From Holdemania massiliensis (GTDB lineage: Bacteria; Bacillota_I; Bacilli_A; Erysipelotrichales; Erysipelotrichaceae), in NCBI RefSeq assembly GCF_022440805.1, contig NZ_JAKNTK010000001.1:3348001-3412000 (forward strand): a stretch of 64,000 bases of DNA, in the 5' to 3' direction. Of the stretch, positions 51,008 through 59,997 are shown piece after piece (the first letter of the stretch is position 1; each line of letters starts with the position of its first letter). The translations under genes and the position numbers were made by a program. The notes below the pieces were generated by a model. The model was not told the origin of the DNA. It did not search any database and saw only the letters and a program-made list of their open reading frames with translations.

Positions 51008-52438
51008 TCACCAAACTTCCCCATTGGATTTGATAAACTTAGAATACCAATAGAAGCTGTCCTTTTTAATTCGTTTTAAATCGCGGATTTCCGCATCCGT
51101 GGTATTCACAAAGACCAATCCATAACGCTTGGCCATCCCATTACCTGTACTTAATAAATCCGTAAAGCTCCAGGGATTATAGGCGATGACTTCACAGCCG
51201 TCTTCGATTGCGAGCCCCACTTGAAAAATCTGATTTCGAAGAAAGTTAATTCGCTGTTGATCATGAACACCACCATCTTCCGCGATCTCTTCGTGGGCAC
51301 CGTAGCCATTCTCAGTAATCATCATCGGCAGATGATAATGATCGTTGACATATCTCAGCATATACCGCATCGCCACCGGATCAATTTCCCAGTCCCAATC
51401 ATTCGTTTGGACATAGGGGTTAGGGGCAAGCGCATAAATCCCAGGATAGACCGGATAAACGAATTCGCCTTTTCTCCCGCTTTTGTTCAATTGCAACTCT
51501 TTCATTTCTGAACCCTTATCTGCCGCCTTTGCCACATTGCTGCGATAGCAGTTCAGTGCGATAAAGTCGATCTTGGCCTGTTGGATCAATTCCATATCCC
51601 CAGGTCTAATGTCCGGATCAATGTTGTATTCTTTCCAATAGCGTTGAATAAATCCGTTATATTTTCTAAAAACATAAAGATCATTCCAAACCTTTTGCGT
51701 TAGTTCTTCTGCATTCATTGCGGCAATCTGATCTGCTGGCTTGCAGGTTTCAGGATAAATCGGAACATAGCCGGGAACAGGTCCGATTTTGCCGTCAGGC
51801 ACTAAGCGATGACAGGCAATGACTGCTTTCGCATGGCAAAGATTCATAATATGATTAATTTTCCACTTGTCTTTAAACCAATCCGAACACCCTTTAGATA
51901 CACCCAGCCAATCGCCGTAAACGATCTGCATATTCTGTTCGTTCAGGGTGAGCCAATATTTAACCCGATCCCCAAAATTCTCAAAACAAACCTGACAGTA
52001 GTATTCAAACTCATCAATCACACGTCGGTCTGACCAACCGCCCTTTTTTTCATCTACCCAACAAGGCATATCATAATGATAAAGCGTTACAATGGGAGTA
52101 ATGTGATTCGCGATAAGGGCATTGATCAAATGATTATAGAATTCAATTCCTTTAGGATTCACTCTGCGACTTTCATCCGGAATAATTCTCGACCAGGCAA
52201 TGGAAAATCGATAACTTGACAACCCGCACTCCGCCATCAGGCTGACATCTTCCTGATAGTGATGATAATGATCTGCCGTTATGGAGTTGTCCGTATAGGG
52301 CTTTTTCGTTTGACTGTTCAAGTCGATGATGGCTGGGGTTCTGCCGCCTTCATTGACCGCTCCTTCTACTTGCCAGGCTGCAGAGCTTGCACCCCACATA
52401 AAATTTTTTGGAAACCTTGGTTTTTCTTGATAGTTCAT
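51008..52438 (-). CDS. GH1 6-phospho-beta-glucosidase-like enzyme
   Basis: A 476-residue GH1 barrel with intact acid/base (WLTLNEQN) and nucleophile (MITENGYG) and a K-R-Y-G loop after LLSTGNG. It deviates from the other two copies in the phosphate loop (no Ser-x-Ser), so a different sugar or non-phosphorylated substrate is possible. AAGGAGG precedes the ATG. It is followed eight bases later by the proposed start of the ceramidase-like gene and preceded by its own RpiR regulator. Confidence 0.88.
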   Translation of the reverse strand: MNYQEKPRFPKNFMWGASSAAWQVEGAVNEGGRTPAIIDLNSQTKKPYTDNSITADHYHHYQEDVSLMAECGLSSYRFSIAWSRIIPDESRRVNPKGIEFYNHLINALIANHITPIVTLYHYDMPCWVDEKKGGWSDRRVIDEFEYYCQVCFENFGDRVKYWLTLNEQNMQIVYGDWLGVSKGCSDWFKDKWKINHIMNLCHAKAVIACHRLVPDGKIGPVPGYVPIYPETCKPADQIAAMNAEELTQKVWNDLYVFRKYNGFIQRYWKEYNIDPDIRPGDMELIQQAKIDFIALNCYRSNVAKAADKGSEMKELQLNKSGRKGEFVYPVYPGIYALAPNPYVQTNDWDWEIDPVAMRYMLRYVNDHYHLPMMITENGYGAHEEIAEDGGVHDQQRINFLRNQIFQVGLAIEDGCEVIAYNPWSFTDLLSTGNGMAKRYGLVFVNTTDAEIRDLKRIKKDSFYWYSKFIKSNGEVW

Positions 52439-52509
52439 ATCCAGTCCTCCTTCTGGTTGGATTAACTATAACAAAACCACGATCACCAAGGGGGTGCAGA
52501 ATTTGCTCC

Positions 52510-53298
52510 CTAAACTTTGATTCCATATTTTTGAATGTATGTACTATAAAGCAAATCGAAGAAATACATCAATCCATATTTGCCGCAAACACTTTTTACA
52601 TGGGTATAATCCTTACTGCCCAGATAAAAAACTTTATCATAGCCTTCCGTTATTTCCGGATGATGGGAAGTTGTGATCAATAATTTACTCGCCTTGCTGG
52701 TTTTTATTAAATCATGAACGCAAGCCGCAAAATTACCGGAAGCCGATACTGTAACCAAAAGATCATTTTGCTGCATATTGGTGATGACCTTGTCATGAAC
52801 TTTCCGCTCCGACAAAATTCTAATCAGCTTTCCGCTAAGCACCATGGGACGCTGAAACTCGGTCACCTCCATCAGCGTTGAATACGAAGAAAGAAAAATG
52901 ATTTTTGAGCTTTCATAGATTTTATCCGCAATCTGCGCAATGTTTTCTTTCACAGATAAACACTCGAATTCCTGGACCATTTCTTCCAATTCATTTTGCA
53001 TCCAGGATTCAAAATCCGGTCTCATTGCAAATTGCAGAAAATAATTATATTGATAATTAAAACGCTTAAATTCTTCCTTTAAATCTTTGAAGTTATCATA
53101 GCCTAATCTCTGACAGAATCGCCTGACGCTGCTTCTTGAAACAAAGCATCGGTCAGCTGCGTCATAAATGTTTAATTCACCAAGTTTTGAATAGTTCTCA
53201 AGAAAATATCTTGCTAAAATAAAATCCGGGTGATCAGCCTTACTGTCATTTAAAATAGAAAACAAAGAATGAACCAAATCAAGTCTATCTGCTGCCAT
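52510..53298 (-). CDS. RpiR-like transcriptional regulator
   Basis: A 262-residue HTH_6 plus SIS-like protein (RSSVRRFCQRLGYDNFKDLK; DLLVTVSASGNF), close to the regulator at 47237. It has its own promoter and precedes the GH1/ceramidase-like genes by 70 bases, so it probably controls them. AAAGGAG lies before the ATG. Confidence 0.85.
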   Translation of the reverse strand: MAADRLDLVHSLFSILNDSKADHPDFILARYFLENYSKLGELNIYDAADRCFVSRSSVRRFCQRLGYDNFKDLKEEFKRFNYQYNYFLQFAMRPDFESWMQNELEEMVQEFECLSVKENIAQIADKIYESSKIIFLSSYSTLMEVTEFQRPMVLSGKLIRILSERKVHDKVITNMQQNDLLVTVSASGNFAACVHDLIKTSKASKLLITTSHHPEITEGYDKVFYLGSKDYTHVKSVCGKYGLMYFFDLLYSTYIQKYGIKV

Positions 53299-53316
53299 AA
53301 GTTGCTCCTTTAAACC

Positions 53317-53345
53317 ATTATAGCAATTATCGAATTTACCATCAA
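53317..53345 (-). promoter_or_regulatory. Promoter of the RpiR-like regulator
   Basis: TTGATG (53345-53340), 17-base spacer, TATAAT (53322-53317), about 20 bases before the ATG. Confidence 0.65.
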
Positions 53346-53742
53346 TGTTGGATTCTTTGAACTAGTTTCCCAATCCAGCAGAATTTTCCTTATCAGTGCA
53401 TTAAGCGCTGAATACGTTTCTAACATTCTCTGATTGAGTAATCTTTACGTGATTTTTCTTTCATTAAATTTAAACATCAATCGATAAACTCCGGACCTCT
53501 TCATCGTGATGCAAGGTCAACAAAAAATTATTAATCAGCTATTCTTTTTATTAGAATGAGTTCAATAGTTTTTTCGTTTAAGCTTCCTATTATCAGACAA
53601 TAGGTGCTTACATGGAAGTGACCGGCCCTAGCAATGATCAGATCATAGACGATTTTCTCCTAAGGCACTCCCGCTTGCTGAGATGTTCCAAAACACATTT
53701 TGCTGATTTTCAATACCTTCATTTCCTGTCATTTTCTCAATT

Positions 53743-53770
53743 AAAAATGAGTCCCATTTCTGGAACTCAC
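53743..53770 (-). terminator. Terminator after the GGDEF/EAL gene
   Basis: Minus-strand stem GTGAGTTCC/GGGACTCAT (mismatch inside) followed by TTTTTAATTG, 70 bases past the stop codon; would end the surface operon. Confidence 0.6.
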
Positions 53771-53839
53771 CTGCCTCTTTCTTGTTTCGGCTTTTCTCTC
53801 ACGCACACGATTTAACTGCTGACATGAATGATATCAGGA

Positions 53840-55618
53840 TCAGCCCGCTTTCAGCTCCGGCAGAAGCCTGGCAAAATCATCGGCTGGCATCGGGCGATGG
53901 AAGTAGAATCCCTGGGCAATATCACAGTTCATCTGTTTCAGAAGATTGGCCTGTTCTTCTCCTTCCACCCCTTCACAGATGACTGTCATTTCCGTTTCTT
54001 TTCCCATTTCAATCACTTTTCTCAGAATCACCTGCCCGCGCAGGTTCTCATAATCCGCAATCAGGCTTCGATCAATCTTCAGAATATCGGCAGCGACCAT
54101 GCTTAAAAAATTCAAAGCGGTATAGCCGGTCCCGAAATCATCAATCGCTAACAAAAAACCTTCGTGATGGAGCTGTCTTACCAGCTCCATTACTTCCTGA
54201 TTGTATTCAACAAACGCGCTTTCCGTCAGTTCAAAGACAATCAAGTTATGTGGAATGCCCCATTTATCGACCACCGCGCAGAACCGTTCAAAGTACTGCG
54301 GATTTCCGAGATGCTTGCGTGACTGGTTAATTGAAATCGGGATTCCCTGCTTCCCCTCATCCAGCCAGATTCGCATTTGCCGGCACAGCAGCTTCAACAT
54401 ATAGAAATCAAAGTCCAGGATGAACCCGGTTTGTTCAAATAATGGAATGAACTGACCCGGCAGTTCGATTTCATCTTCTTTGCGCAGCCAGCGAACCAGC
54501 GCTTCTCCGCTGATGACCTTCTCACTTGTCAACTCTATCTGCGGCTGGATATACAGCTGAAACTCTTGATCTCGCTGCATCGCTCGGCGGGCATCATCCA
54601 GCAGCTGCTGATCATTAAACTGCTGATCTGCCATCTGGGATTCAAAATACCAGTACTGACTTTCCCACCGATTCTCTCGATGCCAGCTCTGAGCCGTCAG
54701 AGCTTTATCCAGCATATCCTTCACTTCCTCATGCTTGCCCGGCTGCGTCACATACAAGCCGGCCCGATAGCTCAGCTGCAGATGCAGACGATCCCTCAAC
54801 GAAGAATCTACCAATTTCTTTTCCATCTCCCACAGCCGCTGATCCATGTCTTTTTTACTGGTGTATACCATCAAGACAGCAAAATTATCCCGTTCGATAT
54901 GACCGCAGACTTCTAATTCCTGACACATCTGTTTCAAGTTATCAGCGATATTCTTCAACACCTGATCTCCCATCACATAGCCATGGATCTGATTCAGATA
55001 GCGCAGACGGTTAATTCCAAATTTCATAATCACAAACTGCTGCGTCGGATTTTCGTTCAGAATCTTCCTGACTGCCAGAACAAAGCCTTCCAGATTCAGA
55101 ATCCCCGTCAGAGAATCTGTGCAGCGGACTTGTTCCAGCTCACTGTCGGCCATTTTCCGAATGGCCTGTCTAAACTTTTGATAATTGAGTTCAGACTCAC
55201 TGCCATTCAACAGAGATTTCTCTGAATGAAGCAGAACCGGGACAGAATGATGCATATGCACCAGTTTCCAGTCTGTTCCCTGAAGCGAGAAGATCAGAGT
55301 AAAACGCAGCGGCTTTTCCTCAATCCCGCTTTGCAATACAGATTTAAGGGTCAGCAGTGCGGTCACACAGACACTTTTATCATCCAGCAGCTGAACTTTA
55401 ATCCGGTCTTCCTGAATTTCAAAAGGATTAGGATCCCCCTGATCTCCCTTTCTGATCCGGCGGATCAGACTTTCTGCATCACTTCCAGACTCATTTTTTC
55501 CAGCCCCAAACCAGGTCATATCCCGGGCCAGCCAATCTGTCAGCATTCCATCCTCATCCCGATAACCCAAATACAGCTCAATCAGTCTTCTGGACAGTTC
55601 TTCAAATTCGGGTTTCAT
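53840..55618 (-). CDS. SnoaL-like / degenerate GGDEF / EAL cyclic-di-GMP phosphodiesterase
   Basis: A 592-residue protein: SnoaL-like sensor domain (about 1-135), GGDEF domain (about 165-325) and EAL domain (about 340-585). GGDEF is inactive-looking: HIERDNFAVLM occupies the GGDEF position. The EAL domain keeps GEALVRW, INQS, FELTES, DDFGTGY, KID, CEGVE and AQGF, so it is probably an active cyclic-di-GMP phosphodiesterase. It follows the surface-protein genes by about 30 bases in the same orientation, suggesting cyclic-di-GMP turnover linked to that surface structure. No membrane segment. Confidence 0.88.
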   Translation of the reverse strand: MKPEFEELSRRLIELYLGYRDEDGMLTDWLARDMTWFGAGKNESGSDAESLIRRIRKGDQGDPNPFEIQEDRIKVQLLDDKSVCVTALLTLKSVLQSGIEEKPLRFTLIFSLQGTDWKLVHMHHSVPVLLHSEKSLLNGSESELNYQKFRQAIRKMADSELEQVRCTDSLTGILNLEGFVLAVRKILNENPTQQFVIMKFGINRLRYLNQIHGYVMGDQVLKNIADNLKQMCQELEVCGHIERDNFAVLMVYTSKKDMDQRLWEMEKKLVDSSLRDRLHLQLSYRAGLYVTQPGKHEEVKDMLDKALTAQSWHRENRWESQYWYFESQMADQQFNDQQLLDDARRAMQRDQEFQLYIQPQIELTSEKVISGEALVRWLRKEDEIELPGQFIPLFEQTGFILDFDFYMLKLLCRQMRIWLDEGKQGIPISINQSRKHLGNPQYFERFCAVVDKWGIPHNLIVFELTESAFVEYNQEVMELVRQLHHEGFLLAIDDFGTGYTALNFLSMVAADILKIDRSLIADYENLRGQVILRKVIEMGKETEMTVICEGVEGEEQANLLKQMNCDIAQGFYFHRPMPADDFARLLPELKAG

Positions 55619-55646
55619 CTTTATTCCTCCCTTTTGACTTCGAGCG

Positions 55647-56177
55647 TCAGTTCTGGATTGTAATGACCAAAGCAGCCTGCGATATCCCTTTCACTTCATC
55701 GGTGTCTTTATCCAGCAGCTGAATGGTTGCCGTGCAGTCATAGCTGCCCGCTTTTAGCGGCGTTTTCAGTGTATCCGAATAGATGTAGCTGTTTGGTTTC
55801 AGAATTTCTGAATCATAGATCAGTTCTCCGGTTTCGTCGATTCGGATCAGAATCCGGATGTTATTAATATTGACTTCCGGACATTCCAGCATCAGATTTC
55901 CCTTGGCGGAACCATTTTCAAATACCGGGGAAGAATTCAGCGTAAATGCAACCGTGGTTTCATCCATCTGAGCATTCAGCATCTCTTCAATCTGTTGAGC
56001 GGTCTTTCCCGGCAAGGCGCCGACCACCGCATTAGGATTGTAAGCAGCTGGTTCTTCTGGAGCCGGCGGCCGCTTCTGATTCAGTATTAGACCGATCCCG
56101 ATTCCCATCATGATCAGTAACAACAAAGCTGCCAGCAAAAGCCAGAGCTTACGCTTTTTTTCTTTTCCGTTTTCCAT
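55647..56177 (-). CDS. Single-TM small surface-operon protein, paralogue A
   Basis: A 176-residue protein: basic start, one membrane helix (about 11-32), Pro-rich linker, then an extracellular beta-rich domain. Shared family signature with four neighbours: V-G-x-x-P-G-K-T-A-x-Q-I-x-x-x-L-N, F-T-L-N-S-S-P-V-F, an N-G-S-x-x-G-N-L segment, LIYDSE-x-LKPNSYI and a final G-S-Y-D-C-T-A-x-I. No known family recognised. Last small protein before the GGDEF/EAL gene. Confidence 0.75.
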   Translation of the reverse strand: MENGKEKKRKLWLLLAALLLLIMMGIGIGLILNQKRPPAPEEPAAYNPNAVVGALPGKTAQQIEEMLNAQMDETTVAFTLNSSPVFENGSAKGNLMLECPEVNINNIRILIRIDETGELIYDSEILKPNSYIYSDTLKTPLKAGSYDCTATIQLLDKDTDEVKGISQAALVITIQN

Positions 56178-56241
56178 CGTCTTTTCATCCTCTTCATTTT
56201 CAATTAATGGCTTTGATTAAACCCATTTAGTAGATTTCAGT

Positions 56242-56311
56242 CCTGCCCTTCCATCAAAGTCTGATTGCTTCAGGCTCTGATGGAAGGACAGGCAGATTCC
56301 CTGTCTGCCTG
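56242..56311 (-). other. Tandem hairpins between secreted protein gene and next gene
   Basis: A 15-bp stem with one mismatch (56242-56256 with 56278-56292) and an overlapping 7-bp stem CAGGCAG/CTGCCTG (56289-56311), no T-run. Likely mRNA-stabilising or partial terminator after the gene at 56341. Confidence 0.6.
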
Positions 56312-56340
56312 TCTGATCCGATGTAAAATCAGAACCGCAT

Positions 56341-56964
56341 TTATTTTGCGACGCTGACCTTCATGACCGTTTTGATCTGATAGTTGCCATCCGTCAGGCT
56401 GGTAGAATCATCCGCATTGTCCTCGGCGAAGACCTTGAATTCCAGCGTACCGTTGAGGCCCATCGTTCCCAGCTTGCGGTCGGCAATTGACGAAGTCAGC
56501 TGATAATTGTCCTTATCCGCGAAAACATCCGCACGAACCTTGTTAGCCGGAGCCAGGTAGACATTCAGTACACTCAGGAAAGTGCCATTGACTTTGGTTG
56601 GTTCTGTTGCATCCATGACATTGGCATCCGCGACGCTGGACAGCGTCAGATCAATGCTGCGGTTGGAATTGTTGGTGAATTTTCCGGTTGCCGAAACAAC
56701 GCCGCCGGTACCCGGATCGCTGTTATCCAAAATGTAGGTTGATCCATCATCATCCAATTTGGTTGCAATCTGGAAGTTGATGCTGGTTGGCATGACAACG
56801 CTGATCAGTTCTGCATCTTTCTTCGCTGAACCGTTCAGCCAGACTTCCTGACCATCTCCGTTCGTCACGGTCTTGTCGCCGCCTCCGGCTTCCTCAGCCA
56901 TGACTGGCGTCGCCATCGCCATGCACATCAGGAGTGCCATTCCCATCGAAAGTAATTTCTTCAT
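56341..56964 (-). CDS. Secreted surface-operon protein (candidate major subunit)
   Basis: A 207-residue protein with a signal peptide (MKKLLSMGMALLMCMAMATPVMA, cleavage near AEE). The mature part starts with a Gly/Asp-rich stretch, then a beta-rich domain with ISVVMPTSINFQI, a FTNNSNRSIDLTLSSV segment and a C-terminal LEFKVFAED, V-M-K-V-S-V. The P-T-S-x-x-F and N-N-S-x-x-x-I motifs recur in the proteins at 59314 and 59998 and in the C-terminus of the GLUG protein. AGAGGAGG gives a very strong ribosome site and hairpins follow the gene, which suggests high expression. Confidence 0.75.
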   Translation of the reverse strand: MKKLLSMGMALLMCMAMATPVMAEEAGGGDKTVTNGDGQEVWLNGSAKKDAELISVVMPTSINFQIATKLDDDGSTYILDNSDPGTGGVVSATGKFTNNSNRSIDLTLSSVADANVMDATEPTKVNGTFLSVLNVYLAPANKVRADVFADKDNYQLTSSIADRKLGTMGLNGTLEFKVFAEDNADDSTSLTDGNYQIKTVMKVSVAK

Positions 56965-57070
56965 TTGTTTATCCTCCTCTTTCTATAATGGGCTATTCAT
57001 TTTCGGGAATCGTTCTGACTCCCATTTATTCCAGATCCGAATAGAAATTCGGATCGAAGAACCTTCTTTA

Positions 57071-57610
57071 TTACCGAACGGTAATCTGAAGTCCAGCCTG
57101 GACTTCCCCCAGATAACTTTCTCCATCCAGCTTGTACGCATAAATTCTGGCTGTACAGCGATAAGTTCCTTCCGGCAGTTTTTGACTCAGTTCAATTTCA
57201 TCCATATAACTGCCTGGCTTCAATAAGCCGGTCTGACAGAGAGTTCTGTTATTCAGCGATTCAGCATAGGGATCTGTAACATCCAGTTCCAGTTCCAGAC
57301 GTGTGTACTTGTTGTTGGACTCTGGATTCTCAAACCAGATTTCACCCTTCCAGTCTTCAAACACCGGAGCCGAGTTAATCGTAAACGCGATCATGCCTTC
57401 AGTGACCTGTTGATTGAGTTCCGCTTCGATTTGTTCTGCCGTTTTTCCCGGCATCATGCCGACCGTCGCGTTCGCTTCCAATCGTGGGTTTTCTTTCTGA
57501 TTCCCTTTCCAGATCACAAAGCCTAGGGCCGCTATCAAGAACAGGACGATCAGAATCAGGACGAGAACAATCCAATTCTTTTTGTTTATTTCTTTCTTCT
57601 GCTGGGTCAT
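57071..57610 (-). CDS. Single-TM small surface-operon protein, paralogue B
   Basis: A 179-residue protein: charged start (MTQQKKEINKKNW), membrane helix (about 14-34), linker, then the shared domain with V-G-M-M-P-G-K-T-A-E-Q-I, FTINSAPVF, LLKPGSYM and GTYRCTARIYAYK. Start at 57610 follows AAGGAGGG and overlaps the stop of the upstream 533-residue protein (ATGA); the frame runs 49 codons further with no support. Confidence 0.75.
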   Translation of the reverse strand: MTQQKKEINKKNWIVLVLILIVLFLIAALGFVIWKGNQKENPRLEANATVGMMPGKTAEQIEAELNQQVTEGMIAFTINSAPVFEDWKGEIWFENPESNNKYTRLELELDVTDPYAESLNNRTLCQTGLLKPGSYMDEIELSQKLPEGTYRCTARIYAYKLDGESYLGEVQAGLQITVR

Positions 57611-59208
57611 TCCGCCGATTCCCTCCTTGTTTTGATCCACCAGGCAAGTCCTGCGCAGGCAAGGATCACCAATCCCGCAAGAATCACCCAAAATCCTTGA
57701 TTTTCTGCTGACCGATGCGCTGGAATTCCAGCCTGTGTCAGAGCATAACTGGAACAATGACGCATTAATCCGAGATCATAAAATCCTTCCTTGTTGGGTT
57801 CCAGACCCATCAGAATCACATCCAGACTCCGGGCATCAGGATCACTGTACACAAAGTCTACTGGCTCTTTGAAATTTTTCCTGTTCTTTACCTTCAGATC
57901 TGCCGGGACCGGTAAAGCTCCGTCATGAGCGATGATCAGATACTGACTTTGATTCCGGTCTGTCTGACTCAAAATCAGATTCGCTTCCTCCGGCTCATCG
58001 CTGATGGACAAGTCTACCGTCCGGTTGAATTCATTCTCTTTCAGAGCAACCTCTTTCAGCGCTTTTCGTGTGAAATCCCAGCGATACCACAGGTCTGTTT
58101 TATCTTTTGGATTGAACTGTTCTACAATCAGAGCCCGATCCTCACTTTGAGCGAAGGCAAATAAACGGATGGGGACCGGCAGCTTCGCTTCCTCATGGTC
58201 ACCGGTTTTCTGAATGATCAGCATCGCCCGCTCGCTTCCTTTTTCTATCCGCGCCCCTAGGTCAAAGTGTGAGCCTTTCGCAGCCCAGTTCAGAATTGCC
58301 GTCGGCAGGATCAGTGAGTCTTCCAGCTCCTGATTGTCCTTCAGAAAGCTCATTCGGATATTCAGCTGTTCAGAGACTGCCAGCTCCGCCAGATTATGGG
58401 GAATCATGCCTTGCCAGTCCAAGGCTGTCAATTCCGCAATCTCAATATGGAAATAGGGGATTCCGTTTAATTCCTCCAGCCATAGTTCATTGCCTTGCAA
58501 AAGCTCCACATCATGGCGGCTGAACGCCGGAAGAACCAAGGTTTTCAAAGTACCTGTTTCATCTCGATATTGAATTTCAAGATCCAGGCCCGTTTCCATG
58601 GACTGCTGAATCATCGGTTCCGGAATCAGATAACGATCCGAGCCTGTGGGAATCTCCAGTTTCAGTACCGGATTTCCCGCGGTGGTTATACCCGGTTTCT
58701 GGCCTGCTGTCGTTCCTTGCGGAACTATGACTGGATCTTCGACCGGAATCCAATCCAATTGAATCACCAGCTCATCTTGCGGATACAAATAACGTCCATC
58801 CTGCTGCAGGATAGGTTCCAGATTGTACACATAGACCAGACTCTTATCATAAAATCCGCCGTGGCTGATCATAATTTCATATTCGACCCCTTCCACCAGC
58901 TGATTGACCAGAACCCGACCGTCCTTTCCCGTCGTTGCGAAATTCTCTTGCATCTGAACCGCAACCTTCGCATTCTGCATCGGCCCTCCGGCATTATTCA
59001 GCACCAGAACAGAAAGACTGCAGTCCCCCTGACCGACGGTTCCTTTCAATATTACCTGTCCGCTGCTGCCCTCGCCCGCAACTTCCCCGCTGCCGCCTGG
59101 GTTTTCCACATGCTCTCCCTCGCCCGCCGTTTCCGCCATGACTCTGATCGGACTGATCCACAGAGTAACTGCTATCAACAGCCACAGTCCTCTTTGTTTT
59201 CCTCTCAT
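57607..59208 (-). CDS. Large membrane-anchored surface protein
   Basis: About 533 residues: signal peptide (ending RVMA), Gly/Glu-rich spacer, a carboxypeptidase-regulatory/Cna-B-like beta domain (about 70-150: NNAGGPMQNAKVAVQM, TTGKDGRVLVNQLVEGVEYEI), a long unknown region, and a C-terminal membrane helix followed by KTRRESAE. No LPxTG is seen, so it is held by its helix. GGGAAGGCAGGG precedes the ATG at 59208. Probably a structural or tip component of the same surface assembly. Confidence 0.72.
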   Translation of the reverse strand: MRGKQRGLWLLIAVTLWISPIRVMAETAGEGEHVENPGGSGEVAGEGSSGQVILKGTVGQGDCSLSVLVLNNAGGPMQNAKVAVQMQENFATTGKDGRVLVNQLVEGVEYEIMISHGGFYDKSLVYVYNLEPILQQDGRYLYPQDELVIQLDWIPVEDPVIVPQGTTAGQKPGITTAGNPVLKLEIPTGSDRYLIPEPMIQQSMETGLDLEIQYRDETGTLKTLVLPAFSRHDVELLQGNELWLEELNGIPYFHIEIAELTALDWQGMIPHNLAELAVSEQLNIRMSFLKDNQELEDSLILPTAILNWAAKGSHFDLGARIEKGSERAMLIIQKTGDHEEAKLPVPIRLFAFAQSEDRALIVEQFNPKDKTDLWYRWDFTRKALKEVALKENEFNRTVDLSISDEPEEANLILSQTDRNQSQYLIIAHDGALPVPADLKVKNRKNFKEPVDFVYSDPDARSLDVILMGLEPNKEGFYDLGLMRHCSSYALTQAGIPAHRSAENQGFWVILAGLVILACAGLAWWIKTRRESAE

Positions 59209-59313
59209 TCTATCCCTGCCTTCCCTTTTCTGCCTTCCGCAGGCCAGAGAGAAATCCGCGTTCTGTTTTCCCTCTGGTCTGCGGGCGATGATATTCATCG
59301 CTCCGCTTGTTGG

Positions 59314-59976
59314 TTATTTGATTTCCTTAACGGAAACGGTAAAGGTCGGGGTGATCGCAAAAGAATCTCCCGCTTTCCAGCCTTTTCCCGTTTTCCCGTA
59401 AATTTTCATGGTGACGGAATTGGTGGCGGTGTCTTCTGCCGGTCCCAGCTTGCCATCACTATTGATGAAATAATTGGAGGTAATTCTGCCGGAAGTCAGC
59501 CATTGAGCCGCGGTTGTAAAATTCGTTGGTTTCTGAGCTTCAGCCTTCAAGGCAAACATCAGATTTTTGCCGCCATCACTGGCAGGCCAGCTCTGCACCA
59601 GAGTAGGCGTGGTGGCTGTCGTTGAAGCCACGGCAATACTGCTGATCTTAACCCAGATTGGTACAATGGATCCGTTGGTAATCTTGATGTTGCTTGACTG
59701 TGCTGTAATCTGACTTGAAGGGTCGCTTGCGGTCAGCGTCGGATCGATATCAAACGATACCGCTGTCGGTACGGTAACCTTCAGCTGCGTCGCTTTGATG
59801 TTGCCTGTAATTACCGTTTTGTTGCCGGAAACTTCTTTGCTCCCGGTCCCATCGCTGATCTCTACCGGGATCTCTGTAGGGGTCGGATCAGGATAGTCTG
59901 CTGAAACTGGCAGAGCCAGGCAGGTGACCACGGCAGACATTGCGGTGATCCCCATCATCCATTTCATCATTTTCAT
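59314..59976 (-). CDS. Secreted surface-operon protein, beta-rich
   Basis: A 220-residue protein with a signal peptide (cleavage near VSADYP), a Pro/Thr-rich linker (PTPTEIPVE) and a beta-rich domain: LKVTVPTAVSFDIDPT, then SNIKITNGSIVPIWVKISSI, and an ending FTVSVKE. Shares the P-T-A-V-x-F...N-x-S-x-x-P-I-x-V-x-I-S-S-I pattern with the secreted protein at 56341 and the GLUG protein's end. AAAGGAGAG precedes the ATG. Confidence 0.72.
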   Translation of the reverse strand: MKMMKWMMGITAMSAVVTCLALPVSADYPDPTPTEIPVEISDGTGSKEVSGNKTVITGNIKATQLKVTVPTAVSFDIDPTLTASDPSSQITAQSSNIKITNGSIVPIWVKISSIAVASTTATTPTLVQSWPASDGGKNLMFALKAEAQKPTNFTTAAQWLTSGRITSNYFINSDGKLGPAEDTATNSVTMKIYGKTGKGWKAGDSFAITPTFTVSVKEIK

Positions 59977-59997
59977 TGTTTCTCTCTCCTTTATCGA

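Larger units (their letters stand above)
53299..53839. other. 541-base intergenic stretch, A+T-rich
   Basis: Holds the regulator's promoter at one end and the surface-operon terminator at the other. A 67-codon ORF at 53612-53815 has no ribosome site or family resemblance. Nothing else identified. Confidence 0.4.

Noticed and set aside
53612..53815. 67-codon ORF in the gap before the GGDEF/EAL gene
   Set aside because: No ribosome site, no recognisable family, and it runs over the minus-strand terminator.
57607..57720. Sortase anchor at the end of the 533-residue surface protein
   Set aside because: There is a terminal membrane helix with a short basic tail but no LPxTG-like motif before it.
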